This document shows positions 1 to 11,294 of a stretch of 64,000 nucleotides of DNA, piece after piece. The DNA comes from Heloderma charlesbogerti (lineage: Eukaryota > Chordata > Lepidosauria > Squamata > Helodermatidae). The notes under the pieces were generated by a model. That model worked only from the letters and a program-made list of their open reading frames with translations, had not been told where the DNA came from and did not search any database. Both the position numbers and the translations under genes were made by a program. The DNA lies in the NCBI GenBank assembly GCA_026122225.1, contig JANEZZ010002761.1, positions 1,054,001 through 1,118,000 of the forward strand, read 5' to 3'. Numbering within the stretch: position 1 is the first letter of the stretch; the number at the start of each line of letters is the position of its first letter.

Positions 1-360
1 ACCTGACACAGATGACAAGGTCAAACAGAGCTAGGCATCATCAGAGTACTACTAACATCTTTTCCCCAAATTCCCTGATGACCACTCTCAGTAGCTTCAT
101 ATAGATATTAAAGGGCATGGGGACAGAATGGAACCCTGCTGGACACCATAGTACAACTGGCATGGGGTTGAGCAGTAGTCCCCTAATGCCATTTTCTGGA
201 ATCCAGCAGGTAGGAATGGAATCACCGTTTCACCATGCCCCCAATTCCCAACCCAAAGAGTTGGTCTAGCAAGATACTATGGTTGATAGTATCAAAAGCA
301 AGGTGATCAAAGCTGTTTCAATGGCAAACCCAGGCCTGAAGCCACGTTGAAATGATCAAG
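1..360 (-). mobile_element. L2-like LINE fragment (reverse transcriptase region)
   Basis: Read on the minus strand, the fragment contains FNIYMKLLRVVIREFG, which corresponds to the LSPVLFNIYMKPLG motif of the L2-like LINE near 21.4 kb, followed by a decayed continuation. On the right it also carries the segment homologous to the SAFD-xxHxILLDQL region. Frameshifts and stops are frequent, so it is an old dead copy cut by the window edge. The clade call (L2 group of CR1-like LINEs) rests on resemblance to the other copies in the window. Confidence 0.7.
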
Positions 361-473
361 ATATGGTGTTTTAGAGTTTGCAAGAACTATTTTAAGGTCA
401 CTGAGAATTTTAAATGACAAGAGCTAGTGATGTTTTACCACCAAAAATGCGCACACAGCATTTTTTTTCTTAC

Positions 474-703
474 ATCCATGAAAATGCGTTGATTTTTAAG
501 CTGTCTTTCAAGGGCTTGCACTTGTTGTTTAAGGTCAGTAACCTCCAATGACATCATAGCTAAATTCTGATTTTTGGTTAGTTGTTCTTCAAGTTCTATC
601 TCCAAGATTTTCATTTGAGCATTCAAAGTAGAACAGTCTTTTTCTGCTTGACACTTCAGTTCTAACTTTGCTTTTGTTAGATGTTCAATTTCCTTGATTA
701 AAT
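474..703 (-). CDS. PCNT: PCNT exon H (coiled coil)
   Basis: The 230-nt exon has acceptor attgtag just 5' (complement of 704-710) and donor gtaaga (complement of 468-473). Two bases complete the codon begun in exon G, then 76 codons follow, ending in phase 0. The product is a continuous heptad coiled coil with QMKILEIELEEQL, VTDLKQQVQALERQL and NQRIFMD, close to the mammalian pericentrin segment ending NQRQFMDEQ. The donor falls exactly after FMD. No stop or frameshift is present. The equivalent AKAP9 segment is clearly less similar. The next exon downstream lies outside the window. Confidence 0.9.
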
Positions 704-789
704 CTACAATAAAGGAAAAAAAATATTACCAAAGAAATGAATGCCATACATTTCCAAATTAGAATTAATCTTCTTTTCAGTAATAACAT

Positions 790-1290
790 AAGAGCCATGC
801 TAGTTCAGGCCATAGGCCCATCTAGTCTAGCATTCTGTTCACATAGCAGCCAGTCGGATGCCTAGTGGAAGCCCACAAGAAGGACCTGAGCACAGTAGCA
901 CACTTTCACTTGTGTTCCTTAGCAACTGGCATTGAGAGACATAATGCATCCTATACTGGAGGTAATATGCAGGCTTCATGACTAACAACTACCAATAGCC
1001 TTATCCTCCATGAATTTGCCTAATCCCCTTTTAAAACCGTCCCAGGTTGGTGGCCATTACTACATCGTGTGGTACCAAATTCCATCATTTAACTGTGCAC
1101 TGCATGAAGAAATACTTCCTTTTATCTGTCCTGAATTTCCCACCATTTGGCTTCATTGGAGAACTCCAGGAATTATGAGAGAGGGGGAAAACCATTTTCC
1201 TATCCACTTATCTACACCATCCATAATTTTATACACCTCTATCATGTCCTCCCCTACTCACCCTTTTTTCTAAACACCAGTTCCATAAGA
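790..1290 (-). mobile_element. CR1-like LINE 3' fragment
   Basis: The minus strand reads through the 3' end of a CR1-type element whose better-preserved relative lies at 39400-40392 on the plus strand. Shared landmarks on the minus strand are a GGCTATTGGTAGTTGTTAG-like stretch near 990 and an AGGGGATTAGGCAAATTCATGG-like stretch near 1010, the counterparts of the aaaggggattagacaaattc motif at about 40150. The copy has no usable reading frame and lies in the PCNT intron downstream of exon G. Confidence 0.65.
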
Positions 1291-2038
1291 ACTGTACAAT
1301 AATCTAGTACACCTTAATTTAGTGTATACAAGTTGCAATATTCATTTTTCTTACCACAGTAACCCAGAAAAATCAGGGCTGGCATCAGCGCTCATATCCA
1401 TGGCCAACTGTTGTGGCATCTAAGCCCTGGCAAGGACCACCACTGACTACCCACCCCGGCCTTAAAAAATCTGATGTGATGGCAGAAGCAATACAGGGTA
1501 GCTGAGTCTAGCTGCCATTTTAACTTCCCCCAATGTAGTGTCACTCTGGGGTGTTATGGGAAGTTAAAATGTGACAGCCCTCAGCCACCCAGTGTTGCTG
1601 CTACATATCACCACTGCCAGGTAAGCCCACCAAAGCCCTCTCAAAGGTGGAGTTGGCCCTGCAGCGATGTTACAAAAAAAAATTGCACAATAACCTCTAT
1701 GTGGTGTGCATCACCATGCTACATAGGGGAGCTCTTCAGATAACATCCAAATTCAGGAGTCCTTCAAATCCAAATAGGCTCTACATTATTTCTAGCTTAA
1801 GAACCATTGCTCTACATTTCATTTCTGAAGTACTGCCTTGTGCTCAAACACTTGCACTTTATTTCAGCCAACACACATTTGTTGCTTATTTTTGTTTTAA
1901 GTAGATAAAAATTGTCATCAAATTAAAATATCTTAAGTTAATGGAAATATATTTCTTCTGGCTGCTTCTTAAACCATTTAGCAATCCAAAATTTCTGTGT
2001 ATTTAATATTTTAAGTAATATAGCATCCCATTTCTTAC
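1291..2038. other. PCNT intron, no recognised feature
   Basis: The stretch between the CR1 fragment and exon G is AT-rich intronic sequence. Short open frames near 1647-1904 look like chance. Nothing with homology I recognise. Confidence 0.5.
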
Positions 2039-2251
2039 CCACTTCTCTCTCCCCTACATTAGCAGCCAAAGCTTTATTTTGACTTAATAGTAAATTTTGC
2101 TCCTCAATAGATCTTGCATGTTCCTGGGTTAACTCTTGGACCTGTGCTTTCAAGCTCTCCAGTTCTACAACAAGACAGCATTCAGATTCCTCTTTCAAAT
2201 TCAGGGCTTGTTCCAAGGCATATCTCTCTGCTAAATAGCCTTCAATGAGAC
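2039..2251 (-). CDS. PCNT: PCNT exon G (coiled coil)
   Basis: The 213-nt exon follows acceptor ggattttag (complement begins at 2252) and is closed by donor gtaaga (complement of 2033-2038). Phase 1 on both sides. It encodes GLIEGYLAERYALEQALN, VVELESLKAQVQELTQEH and an LLLSQNKALAANVGERE tail. This parallels the pericentrin segment with TLEGF and LVLELESLRRQ. The reading frame is open throughout. The exon joins to exon F through a split glycine codon (G + GT) and to exon H through a split aspartate codon (G + AT), and both joins keep the family alignment. Confidence 0.9.
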
Positions 2252-2594
2252 CTAAAATCCAAACAATGTATGAAAGCATAATGATCAGGCACTGAAAGCA
2301 TTTCTGCAAGGCTGAAACTTAAAATAACATAAATATATCAAAGCATATTAACAGTTACACAAAGGTTTTAAAATGACAGCTTACTGCACAGAGAACCAAA
2401 AGCATAGAGAAGTCAATTGCTTAGTTTTCCCAAATGTAAGTGCTTAACTTGTCAGCAGTTACTAGTCGTAAAGTATCAGACAACTGCAGGGTGCTGCCGT
2501 GTGTCCTCATACACATGCAATTAGCATGTGTACATGTGTAAAAAGCAGGACAGAGATGTGGTGTGCACACAGTGGACTTATGTACTATGTTACT

Positions 2595-2745
2595 ATTATT
2601 AATTATTACATTTCTATGCTTCCCACTAGCCGGAGCTCTCTGGGTGGTTCACAAAGATTAAAAACATTAAAAATACAATATACAGAGATTAAAAACCATT
2701 TACATAAAAAACACATGATATTATTTATTACATTTCTATGTTTTT
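2595..2745 (-). mobile_element. L2-like LINE 3' tail fragment
   Basis: The segment ttacatttctatgcttccc with agccggagctctctgggtgg matches the 3' end of L2-like LINEs seen again near 9690, 15890 and 51870. On the minus strand it reads CCACCCAGAGAGCTCCGGCT followed by a run towards AATAAT. Only the last 100 to 150 bases are present. Confidence 0.6.
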
Positions 2746-3240
2746 ACTCAAATGGGGAATTGCTACTTTTAAGTTGGGGAAATTAGCTCAAAAACACTCA
2801 ACTTTAAAAAGTCCAAACACTATGACTTTATTTTTTACAGATTTTTGTACTTCCTCATACACATTCAATACAGAGGAGAAAAATATCCTGGTTAGTATAT
2901 GCACCCTACATCACATGGGATGCTACACTGATTCTAACAGATAGAAAAAGTGAAGATTGGAGAAAGTAGTGTTTGCCAAACAAGAAGGTGAAGGTGATGT
3001 TAGGGAAGTGGCAGAGCAAGGGACTGGGAGGCTGTATTACCAGAGCAGCTCAGGTGTTGGTGAAGAGGTGGACTAAGAGGGCAGAAAAAGACAGAACTAG
3101 GAGAAAAAGTAAAAGAAAAGGAACAAGGGATGGCTATAGTTACCTGACTCAGAAGAAGAGAAACCCAAATGTTTCAGACTGGTTCACTTCACCTTCCAGA
3201 GTGCAAAAAGTTATAAAAACGCTATGGGCACAGATAACCC
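2746..3240. other. PCNT intron, nothing recognised
   Basis: Holds one basic open frame on the plus strand (2973-3248, 91 codons, rich in Lys and Arg) with no homology I recognise, and no splice-site context. I treat it as chance. Confidence 0.4.
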
Positions 3241-3777
3241 TCAGGTAAATGTATGCATGGATGACCACGTGGCCACCCTGCAGATCTCCTCTAGTAGAGC
3301 CCTACCCCAGAAGGCTGCTGATGTGGCCATCCCCCTAACTGAGTGGGCCAATATTCCCTCCGGGGCTGTTAGGCCACTGGAGGTGTAAGCCAGTGTGGTG
3401 CATTCACGTAGCCAGCATGCCAGAGAGGCTACTGACACCTTCTTGCCCAAGGGGGATGGTCTGAAGGACACGAATAGGGTGCTGCATTGCCTGTGGGGCT
3501 TGGTTCTATCTAGATAGAACTTGAGGGCAAGCCTAGCATCCAAGGTATGCCACTCCCTTTCCTGGGGGTTGGAAGGGTGAGGGCAAAAGGATGGGATGAC
3601 CAGTTCCTGGGCTCTGTGGAAATCAGAGTTGATCTTGGGGATGAAGGTTGGGTCCGGGCAGAGGACCACCTTGTCCCTGTGAAAAATACAAAGCTCCTTT
3701 TCCACCGAAAGAGCCCCCAGTTCAGAGACCCTCCTGGCGAATGTGACAGCCAGAAGGAACATCATCTTGAGGGACAA
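3241..3777 (-). pseudogene. DIRS tyrosine recombinase, catalytic half
   Basis: The 178-codon open frame contains FLLAVTFARRVSELGALSV, the first catalytic Arg block of DIRS tyrosine recombinases. It then has WHTLDARLALKFYLDRT, LFVSF and the second block AHSVRGMATSAAFWG with the H-x-x-R pair, followed by ATWSSMHTFT. In intact relatives the nucleophilic Tyr follows shortly after this last motif, within an RHY. Here a stop comes first, so the catalytic Tyr is absent and the protein cannot be active. The N-terminal half lies upstream beyond the inserted element. Confidence 0.85.
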
Positions 3778-3799
3778 AACCTTAAGGGTGGCAGCCCCT

Positions 3800-4243
3800 A
3801 GGGCAACATCATCGCAGGGGGGAGACCAACCTGGTTGTTTACATCAGCCAGAGAGGGAGGAGCTGCAGGGAGTTCGCCCCTCCCCTTCCTGCTAGAAAGA
3901 ACACGCAGCTCCAACTGACAGTTCCTCGGGACTGCAGGCTCTGCCTCATCCATCGGCTGGAGAACCAAGGGCCACTGGGGGCTGCACCTCCTGCCTCCCA
4001 GGGTGAACATCATCACAGGGGGGAGACCGACCTGGTCCTACACATCAGTCATTGGTGTATTTGCTGTCCTTCCCCTCCTTCCTCCCATCCCAATCCCTTT
4101 TCCTTTTGTGTCATGTCTTTTAGATTGTAAGCTCGAGGGCAGGGACTGTCTTCATATTCATCTTTGTAAGCCACTCTGGGAGCCTTTTTCAGGTGTTTAA
4201 AAACACCCTAAATAAACAAATAAATACATACATATAAATAATG
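3800..4243 (+). mobile_element. Short nonautonomous element inside the DIRS recombinase
   Basis: DIRS recombinase homology stops near 4245 and resumes near 3800 on the minus strand. Between them lies a plus-strand insert. It has an internal duplication (catcatcgcaggggggagac at about 3808 and catcatcacaggggggagac at about 4007). It ends in a LINE-like 3' segment with ttgtaagccactctgggagc followed by aataaacaaataaatacata. The tail suggests mobilisation by an L2- or L3-type LINE. No coding capacity. Boundaries are approximate to about 10 bases. Confidence 0.5.
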
Positions 4244-4299
4244 GGGCTTTGGACAGTCCCTTGAACATAGCGTTGAGGCTCCACATTGGGAACCTTGTC

Positions 4300-4760
4300 A
4301 CTGGGGGAGGGTTGATCAGTGAAGCTGCCCTCAGGAACCTCTTGATGTAGGGGTGAGAACCTAGCCCCCCTCCCCAGCTCCCCTAGTATGGATCCTAAGG
4401 CAGAAACCTATCTCTTTAGGGTATTAGTTTTAAGGCTTGCTGACAGGCTCTCCTGGAGGAACTCCAGGATATCACCTATGCTGGTGACTAATGGGTCCCT
4501 CCCTGTAGTCTGGACCCATATGATGAAAGCCTTCCAGGTGCACTCACACGATCTAGTAGTGGAGGACATCCTGCAGGCTAGGAGGGTGGAAACCACCCTT
4601 GAAGAGTAGCTGGACCCCTAGCGGTTTCTGCTCAACTTCCAGGCGGTACGTTTCTGGAAACCTGGGTTTTGGTGTGTGATTGGTCCTTGAGTCAGTAGGT
4701 CATGCTGGGGTGGGAGAGTCAGAGGCTTGACCATGGATAGGTTTACCAGGTCAGTGTACC
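4300..4760 (-). pseudogene. DIRS tyrosine recombinase, N-terminal core-binding half
   Basis: The minus strand reads STLLACRMSSTTRSCECTWK, then WVQTT, ILEFLQESL and NTLKRQVS-type motifs. These are the core-binding part of DIRS recombinases (W-K-x-F, ILxFLQ, LKxNTL). It is followed by a decayed segment with VPNVEPQRYVQG-type sequence and then the inserted element at 4243. Multiple frameshifts. Confidence 0.65.
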
Positions 4761-4769
4761 ACGACCTCC

Positions 4770-5400
4770 TCAGCCATTCGGCACTTTCAGGATTAATTCT
4801 GCCTGCTGGTCCCTCAGCTTCCGGATCACCTTCGGGATGAGGGACGGGGAGGGAAGGCATACAGAAGCTCCCCAGGCCAACTGCTGGTCCGAGTGTCTGT
4901 GAAATTGGCGCTTCTCGTGGTGAGCAAAGTGGCAAATCTGGTGAGCTTGGCGTTCTGCTGGGATGCAAAGAGGTAGATGCGGGGTCAGCCTAACTGGTTC
5001 GTCAGCCAAATGAATGTGTCCGGGTGGGTCTAAAGATGTCCTGCTGAGCCAGTCAGCCAGGATGTTCAATACGCCCTGTATGTGCTCTGCCTTGATGGAG
5101 CAGAGGTGTTTTTGGGCCCACTTGAAAAGCATTATGGCCTCCTTTTGAAGGGATTTGGACTGAGCTCCTCCTTGTTTGTTCAAGTATGCCTTCGCTACCA
5201 TGCTGTCTGTTCTGACCAGGACATCCTGCAACTCTAATTGTGGGGCTAGGTGTCTCAATGCCAGGCGGATGGCCCTCAGCTCCAGTAGGTTGATGCTAAG
5301 GTGAGATTTCTCCATGGTCCATAGGCCTTGGGTGTGGTGGCCCTCGCAGAAACACCTCACCCTGTGAGGCAAGCATCCATGGTCAGGGTGGTAAATGTCG
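4770..5400 (-). pseudogene. DIRS RNase H domain
   Basis: The minus strand encodes SHLSINLLELRAIRLALRHL, VLVRTDSMVAKAYLNKQGG, and IKAEHIQGVLNILADWLSR. These are the central Glu block, the second Asp block and the distal D-x-x-SR block of DIRS and LTR-type RNases H. The first Asp block (MDACLTG) reads in a different frame near 5380, so at least one frameshift separates it. The domain sits between reverse transcriptase and recombinase, as expected for DIRS. Confidence 0.8.
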
Positions 5401-5479
5401 GTGTCTGGATGGGGACCCTTTCTGCGAGGTTGGGTGGGTGTGACCACCAAGTAAGGGAGCGAAAAACTTCCGCTGGGAT

Positions 5480-6395
5480 TCATACTGCTGGGTTGATGCT
5501 GGCTGTTATTTCCGTCTGGAAGGTCAGGAGGAATGACTGTAGGGGCCTTGCGTGGAATCTTGTCCACTGGACAGTCTCCTGACAAGAGACCATCATGCCT
5601 AGCAGTTTTGCCAGCTCTCTGAGGTGGGGTTTTTTTCTGGTCTGGATCCAGGGCACCAGCCTGCTTACTGTAATCTGCCTGTCCGAGGACAGAGTCATAA
5701 TGTCCATGGCTGTGTTCAGGGTCACTCCCAGGTGGAGTATGGACTGTGAGGGTGACAGGGAGCTCTTCTTCTCGTTGATGACGAATCCCAGGGACCGTAG
5801 GGTTGAAAGAGTGGCACCGGTGTCTTGCATGCACCATTCCCATGACGGTGAGTGGATTAGGATGTCATCCAGATAGGGGTGTACCTGGATGCCCTTTGAC
5901 CTCAAGTAGGCCACTGGGGCCAGGAGGATCTTTGTGAACTCTTGGAGCCATGGCTAGGCCAAAGGGAAGAGCCTTGAATTGGAATTGCTTTGTTCCATAG
6001 ATGAAGCACAGAAACTTGTGGTGAGATAGCCGGATGGGAATGTGTAGGTAGGTCTCTGCCAGATCCACCGAGGTTAAGAAGTCCCCTCTTTGGAGGCTCT
6101 CTTTTATAAACTTGAGTGTCTCCATTCGGAACTTCTGCTTCTTCAGACAGTGGTAGAGCCTCTTCAAGTCCAGAATGGGCCTGGACCCCCTGTTCCTCTG
6201 CGGGACTGTGAAGAAGACGGAGAAGATGCCCCATCCCCTCTCTTTCTGAGGCACCTTCTCAATGGCTCGGATCTGACAGAGGTGTTCTATAGCTGTGAGA
6301 GTCCTCAAAAGCCCAGCTGGGTCCTTCCAATGGGGGGAGCTGAAGAAGCATTCCCTGGGTGGGCTCCAGAGCTCTACAGAATAGCCCTCCGTCAT
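5480..6395 (-). pseudogene. DIRS reverse transcriptase
   Basis: Two overlapping minus-strand frames together cover the domain. The first (6395-5865) has AIEHLCQIRAIEKVP, FTVPQRNRGSRPILDLKRL, RMETLKFIKE, FLTSVDLAETYLHIPI and QFKALPFGLAMAPRV. The second (5914-5480) starts at the shift and has the catalytic YLDD in GIQVHPYLDDILIHSP, then GFVINEKKS and LHLGVTLN. Motif order and spacing are those of DIRS reverse transcriptases. A frameshift near 5900 separates the thumb-side motif from the fingers, so the enzyme is not encoded intact. Confidence 0.85.
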
Positions 6396-6530
6396 TATTT
6401 CCAGGACCCAGCTGTCCGAGCAGAGCCACCTCCAGACATTTGAGAAGTCCTGCTGAATTGGTGGTCTTGCTTTGCCGGGGGGGGGGGGGGGCTCTTTGTG
6501 GTTGCCCGGCTTGGCCCTGGTGTCATGTTG

Positions 6531-8094
6531 TCATTTGGCTTTTCCCTCCCTAGGAACGTATGTGGAGGGGAAGGGCGGCCTGAAGGGACGAAAGGGCTTG
6601 GGCTTCGCTTGAAAGCACTTTGTCTCTTTCTTTGCTGGGTTTGGCAAGGCTTTCTTCTTGTCCTCTGTCTCTACCAGCAGTTTGTCCAAGGCTTCCTCGA
6701 ACAGCAGCTTACCTGAGAAGGGGACACCTGCCAGATTGGATTTGGTTTTGGTGTCCTCCCCCCAGCTGCATAGCCAGATGTTCCTTCTTGCCACGATGCT
6801 GGCTGCTGTCCCCTTTGCCTCCAGCTGGAAGGAGTCTAGTGATACGTCAGCTAGGAATGATGCTGCCATTGCCATGTCCTGCACGGTTTCACGGGTCTCC
6901 TTCCCTAGGTTTCTGCCCTGGAGCAGTCCGTTCGCCATCAAGAAGATGCCCCTGGCGACAAAGGTAGATGTGGTTACTGCCCGCATGGATGTGGCTGAGG
7001 CCTCGAAGCCTCTGCGGCAGGCTGGGCCTTGGAGCTGAGACCTGCGACAGGTTCGTCTACTCTCGAGGTGACCAGATCCTGCATGGCATGCTCTTGCAGG
7101 CAATACAACTTCTCACAGTGGCGATGGAGTATCTTAGATCTGGTTGGCTTAGAGCACTCGTGTAGAATCTCTTCCAGACTTAGTGGGAGTGGCACATTTG
7201 GGTGAGGGTGGGGGTCGATGGGAAGGCTGCCCCTGCCCCCGCCCTCTTTGCCCATCCCTGGAGGGGTGTTGTGTCTTCTTCCTGTTCTGTAAGCTCCAGG
7301 ATGTTAAGGCATTTGGAGATTACTCTGGGAAACGCTTCCAAAGGGAAAAGATGGCCCTGTTGGGGGTTCTCCTTGGGTGTGTCTCCCTCTGAGGCATCTC
7401 CCCGCTCAGACTCTGATAAGCTTGATCTAGGGGAAGGGGATCTGGAGCTTTGGGAGTCAGAGAGGTAGGCTGGGGATGAGGAAGGGGATCTGGCCCTTCA
7501 GCTCCCTTCTCCATGTCTCCTTACCTTCTTTCTCTGGATGGATGGATGGATGGAGATGAGGATTTGGTGCGCTTCCTCCCAGAGGGGCCCCTATTTGAGG
7601 TGGATCGGGACCTGCTCGAGGCCTCCCTCCTCCTCCCCCTCTGTCTGCTTTTCCTGGAATTGGCGCAGGGGGTGGAGGTGCGATGGCACTCCGTTTGGAG
7701 TGTGTTCTGCTGCGCTGAATAGCCATGGAGCTGCATCTGGACAAGCACAAGTGAATGTGTCGTTTGCAACAGGCCTTTTCCCTGGATGTGCTCCTGTGGG
7801 AGCACTCTCTGTGTCTCATCCCCTCCTGGGGGGACGCCTTGCGTCTGATTTGGTGAATGGCCTCCTTTAGTAAATCCAGCATGGATTTTTCCCTTTCCTG
7901 GATTTGTGGTGGGTGCTGGCCCTCGGGGTTGGGCCTATAGCTGGGCTCCAGGCCCCTGCCCTTTCCTCCTGAGGCTCCTGCGATAGGGAAGGCGCGGGAC
8001 TGGAGTCCTCCATTTCCCGCCCTTTCTGAGGCTCCAAATGACTGGGAGGGGGACAGGAGGGGAACATGAGAGGCCTTGCCACCGCATGACTCAC
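6531..8094 (-). pseudogene. DIRS gag-like region
   Basis: A 190-codon frame (7103-6531) contains ARGIFLMANGLLQGRNLGKE, RRNIWLCSWGEDTKTKSNL, GKLLFEEALDKLLVETEDKK and a Lys/Pro-rich end. The R-N-x-W-L plus F-x-G-x-LF plus DKKK pattern is what I associate with the C-terminal part of DIRS gag proteins. Upstream frames (7255-6974, 7882-7457, 8094-7867) are Ser/Pro/Arg rich and frame-shifted relative to each other. They probably represent the variable N-terminal part. Nothing here is intact. Confidence 0.55.
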
Positions 8095-8640
8095 CCTCTC
8101 CGGGCTGCTCCTGTTCCTTGGGCGGGGGGAATGGAAACCACTACTGACCCTCGCAGGCTCCGCCGCCTGGTGAGGCCTCGCTCCACTGCGTCCGCACTGG
8201 TCGTTGGCGGGGAGGGGGCCAATAGCAGCATCTGCCTTGACCCGCGGCTGGAGATTTTCTCTGCTTCACGGGGGCAGAGCCAGAGCTTTGGGGCTTCCCC
8301 AGTGCCTGTGCAGCGGTGGGTAAGAAGCCGGGGGGGGGGGGTCCTAGATCCTTCTCCCCACTGCGAGCCAGCCCTCTGTATGCCAGAGGAGCAGTCACCT
8401 CCCCCGTGTCGTGACTGCAAGTTGCTCTTCCTCTTCTTTCGAGTCTTTTGTTGTTGTTGCTCTCACACGCAAGAGCTAGGAGAAGCTGCCTCCTTCCATG
8501 AGGCAGGAAGTAAAACTGGTGAATATGGGGGAGGCCCTGCCTCCTCCAGAAGTGCTTTTGGAGACTGCCTTCTCGGCCTGGAGGCAGGACCTTCCCCATA
8601 CTGGCTGGCCTCCTGCACTTGATAGGAGAATCATGTTACT

Positions 8641-9849
8641 GAAAAGTCACAAGAGCAATAAGAGAAGTCAATCAAACTCTAAGTTTATTCTGAGAGTTGA
8701 GACTCACCATTGTGAGGGATGCCCAAGCAGAAAGGATGAACATCAGCTACCTGAACTATAAGGCAGTTAAAGAGTTTCACACAAAGACTACAAAGGGGTT
8801 GACTGCTCAGAGGCTATACTTAGGTTGCATCAAAAGAAAGGGAACAAAAGTTTGGTTCTGGCTACTGAACAGAACATTTGGGAAGGCTCCCTGAATATTG
8901 ATTGCTTTTACATCCAGCTAGCTATTCATGGTATCTGTAGCCCAATATTTGGAACAAAACATGACCATCAAGGATGCTTAGACTGGATTGTTTCCCACAA
9001 GGGTGTTTGACTGACCAATGTAAAGGTAGCCTGCTGGATAACAATCAGGTAGGCATTTGCATGTGACCTACAGTCCCAGAGAAACACTCCCTTTAATTAA
9101 ATCAAGGCAAGTTGCATGCAATGAATAGTTCCTACAACTCTTGCAGTATTCCTGAGCCTTTATGTTCCTGGCAGCTATTCAAGCTGTGCCTTCCAGAACA
9201 AAAATGGATTCCTGAGCCAAGGTGTCAGGGCAAAGTTTACAGCACACCACAGACGTAAACAGGGAGCCAGGAATTCTGAAGCCCCTCTGTAACACGGGGC
9301 TGCAGCTGGAAAGGAAAAATCAGCATAGCCTATGTGCACATATGCACTTTAGATCCTGGGCACTGCACTCAGCAATAATATAGAACCATAGCAAAAAAAA
9401 AAGAACCTATAAAGTACCTTCATCCAGAAAAAAATCATAAGGTAACAGAAGAGGAGGGATGGTTGTGCCATGGCAGCTTGGATCAAGTCAGGCCTGTATC
9501 CCCTATTACAGCCTAGTATATACAGCACAAAGAAGAGTAACAACTTGTTAAATGGCTGACTACATGAAATAAACATCTTCATCATTATTTTCACACACAA
9601 ATCATGCCCAAGAGTGTTCAGGACAAAAACTGAAGCAAGACATCAAAATTAATGTAACCAACTTACTAAAAAAAGTTCAATTTTATTTCTTTTATTACAT
9701 TTCTATACCACTCAATAGCCAGAGCTAACTTCCTGATCCTTATAAAACAGAACATTTAAGAAAGTTGAATTTCATCTCAGGATTGCAAACTGGAACTTTC
9801 ACAGATGCGGATCTATGGATAGCGCTTCAAGGTTAGAAATAGGCATAAG
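8641..9849. other. PCNT intron with an L2-like tail scrap
   Basis: No gene seen. Around 9690-9735 (tttattacatttctatacca and agccagagct) there is a short L2-like 3' tail on the minus strand. The rest is unassigned intronic sequence. Confidence 0.5.
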
Positions 9850-10818
9850 TAGCACAAACTGTGGCAAATTCTTAAAGAGATGGGAGTACCAGACCACCTT
9901 ACCTGTCTCCTGTGAAACCTGTATGAGGGTCAAGAAGCAACAGTAAGAACCAGACATGGAACAACCGATTGGTTCCAAATTGGGAAAGGAGTACGACAAG
10001 GCTGTATATTGTCGCCCTGCTTATTTAATTTATATGCAGAGTACATAATGAGAAACGCCGGGTTGGATGAATCACAGCTCGGAATTAAGATTGCTGGGAG
10101 AATTATCAACAACTTCAGATACGCAGACGATACCACCCTAATGGCAGAAAGTGAAGAGGATCTAAAGAGCCTCTTGTTGAGGGTGAAAGTGGAGAGTGCA
10201 AAAGGAAGCAGTGACAGATTTTACTTTCTTGGGCTCCACGATCACTGCAGACGGCGACTGTAGCCATGAAATTAAAAGACACTTGCTCCTTGGGAGGAAA
10301 GCTATGGCAAACCTAGACAGCCTTGTAAGAAGCAGAGACATCACCTTGCCGACAAAGATTCGGATAATCAAAGCTATGGTTTCCCCAGTAGCAACGTATG
10401 GCTGCGAGAGCTGGACTATAAGAAAGGCTGAGCACCGAAGAATTGATGCCTTCGAACTGTGGTGCTGGAGAAGACTCTTACGAGTCCCCTGGACTGCAAG
10501 GAGGTCAAATGGGTCCATCCTAAAGGAAATCCACCCTGAGTGCTCATTGGAAGGACAGATACTGAAGCTGAAGCTCAAATTTTTTGGCCACCTAATGCAA
10601 AGAGAAAACTCCCTGGAAAAGACCCTGATGCTGGGAAAGATTGAAGGCAAAAGGAGAAGGGGACGGCAGAGGATGAGATGGCTAGATAGCATCACCGATG
10701 CAATGAATATGAATTTGAGCACACTCGGGGAAAGAGCGGAGGACAGGAAGGCCTGGTGTGCTATGGTCCATGGGGTCATGAAGAGTCGGACACGACTTAA
10801 TGACTGAACAACAACAAA
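9850..10818 (+). mobile_element. BovB (RTE) LINE, 5'-truncated
   Basis: The fragment covers the end of the reverse transcriptase and the C-terminal part of the ORF. It has IGKGVRQGCILSPCLFNLYA, FRYADDTTLMAESEEDLKSL, WTIRKAEHRRIDAFELWCWR and WTARRSNGSILKEI, and ends in the BovB 3' terminus gactgaacaacaacaa. The polymerase motif FRYADD is kept. The segment that should follow it is deleted (the reading jumps from LLLRVKVESAKG to SDRFYFLG and shifts frame). An early stop also interrupts the first block. BovB is abundant in squamates and ruminants through horizontal transfer. The second copy (33390-36353) preserves the parts missing here. Confidence 0.9.
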
Positions 10819-11294
10819 GCTCTAGAGGTAGCTAAGTATACTACAGGTTTTATGGCACAGCAGTAACTATAGAACATATTGAAGTATATATTTTCTTTGA
10901 ATTTTGCCCATAACTTTGCACTCTTGATTTCATGGTGGCTCAGTCCTTGACAGCTAAAAAAATATATATATTTATCATGATGGACTGCTGATAACCTCTC
11001 TACGTGCTGCCTTCCAGTGGTTCAGAAACTAGGTGATCCCTCCACCCACTAAGTGGCAGGTTCTTTTAAAGAAAGACTCAAGTTGGAGGCTGGGCTAAGA
11101 GGTAACTCCCATTTCCAACCTGGACCATGTTACCGCTCTTTCAGAAATAACCAAGCAGGAAAACTACCCCTTAAACAGGATGGGGAAATGGGATCCTTAA
11201 CCAATTTGGCAATGAAACCATAAACCGCTCAGAATTAAGAAAAGTAGCCAAGGAAGGATAAAGACCACAGTCTAGATAACAGGGAATCATCAGT
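10819..11294. other. PCNT intron, nothing recognised
   Basis: AT-rich intronic sequence between the BovB fragment and the CR1 copy. I see no gene, RNA or repeat landmark. Confidence 0.4.

Larger units (their letters stand above)
3241..8640 (-). mobile_element. DIRS-family retrotransposon, degraded
   Basis: On the minus strand the order is gag-like region (about 8094-6531), reverse transcriptase (6395-5480), RNase H (about 5400-4770) and tyrosine recombinase (about 4760-4300 and 3777-3241). This order, with a tyrosine recombinase instead of a DDE integrase, defines DIRS elements. They replicate through a circular DNA intermediate that the recombinase inserts without target duplication. All frames are broken by shifts, and runs of G (6480-6493, 8329-8341) sit inside it. 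An unrelated short element (about 3800-4243) interrupts the recombinase. The low-coordinate end stops inside the recombinase, so the distal terminal repeat is missing. Short inverted runs (ctgcctcc / ggaggcag, 8540-8590) mark the probable 5' terminal region. Confidence 0.85.

Noticed and set aside
2973..3248. Basic 91-codon plus-strand frame as a small gene
   Set aside because: No homology, no splice or promoter context, and it lies within a PCNT intron.
7521..7805. Ser/Arg-rich frame resembling a splicing-factor RS domain
   Set aside because: It is an out-of-frame reading of the degraded, low-complexity DIRS gag region; no RNA-recognition motif.
5328..8622. Many plus-strand frames over the DIRS region
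   Set aside because: They are antisense shadows of the GC-rich minus-strand DIRS coding sequence.
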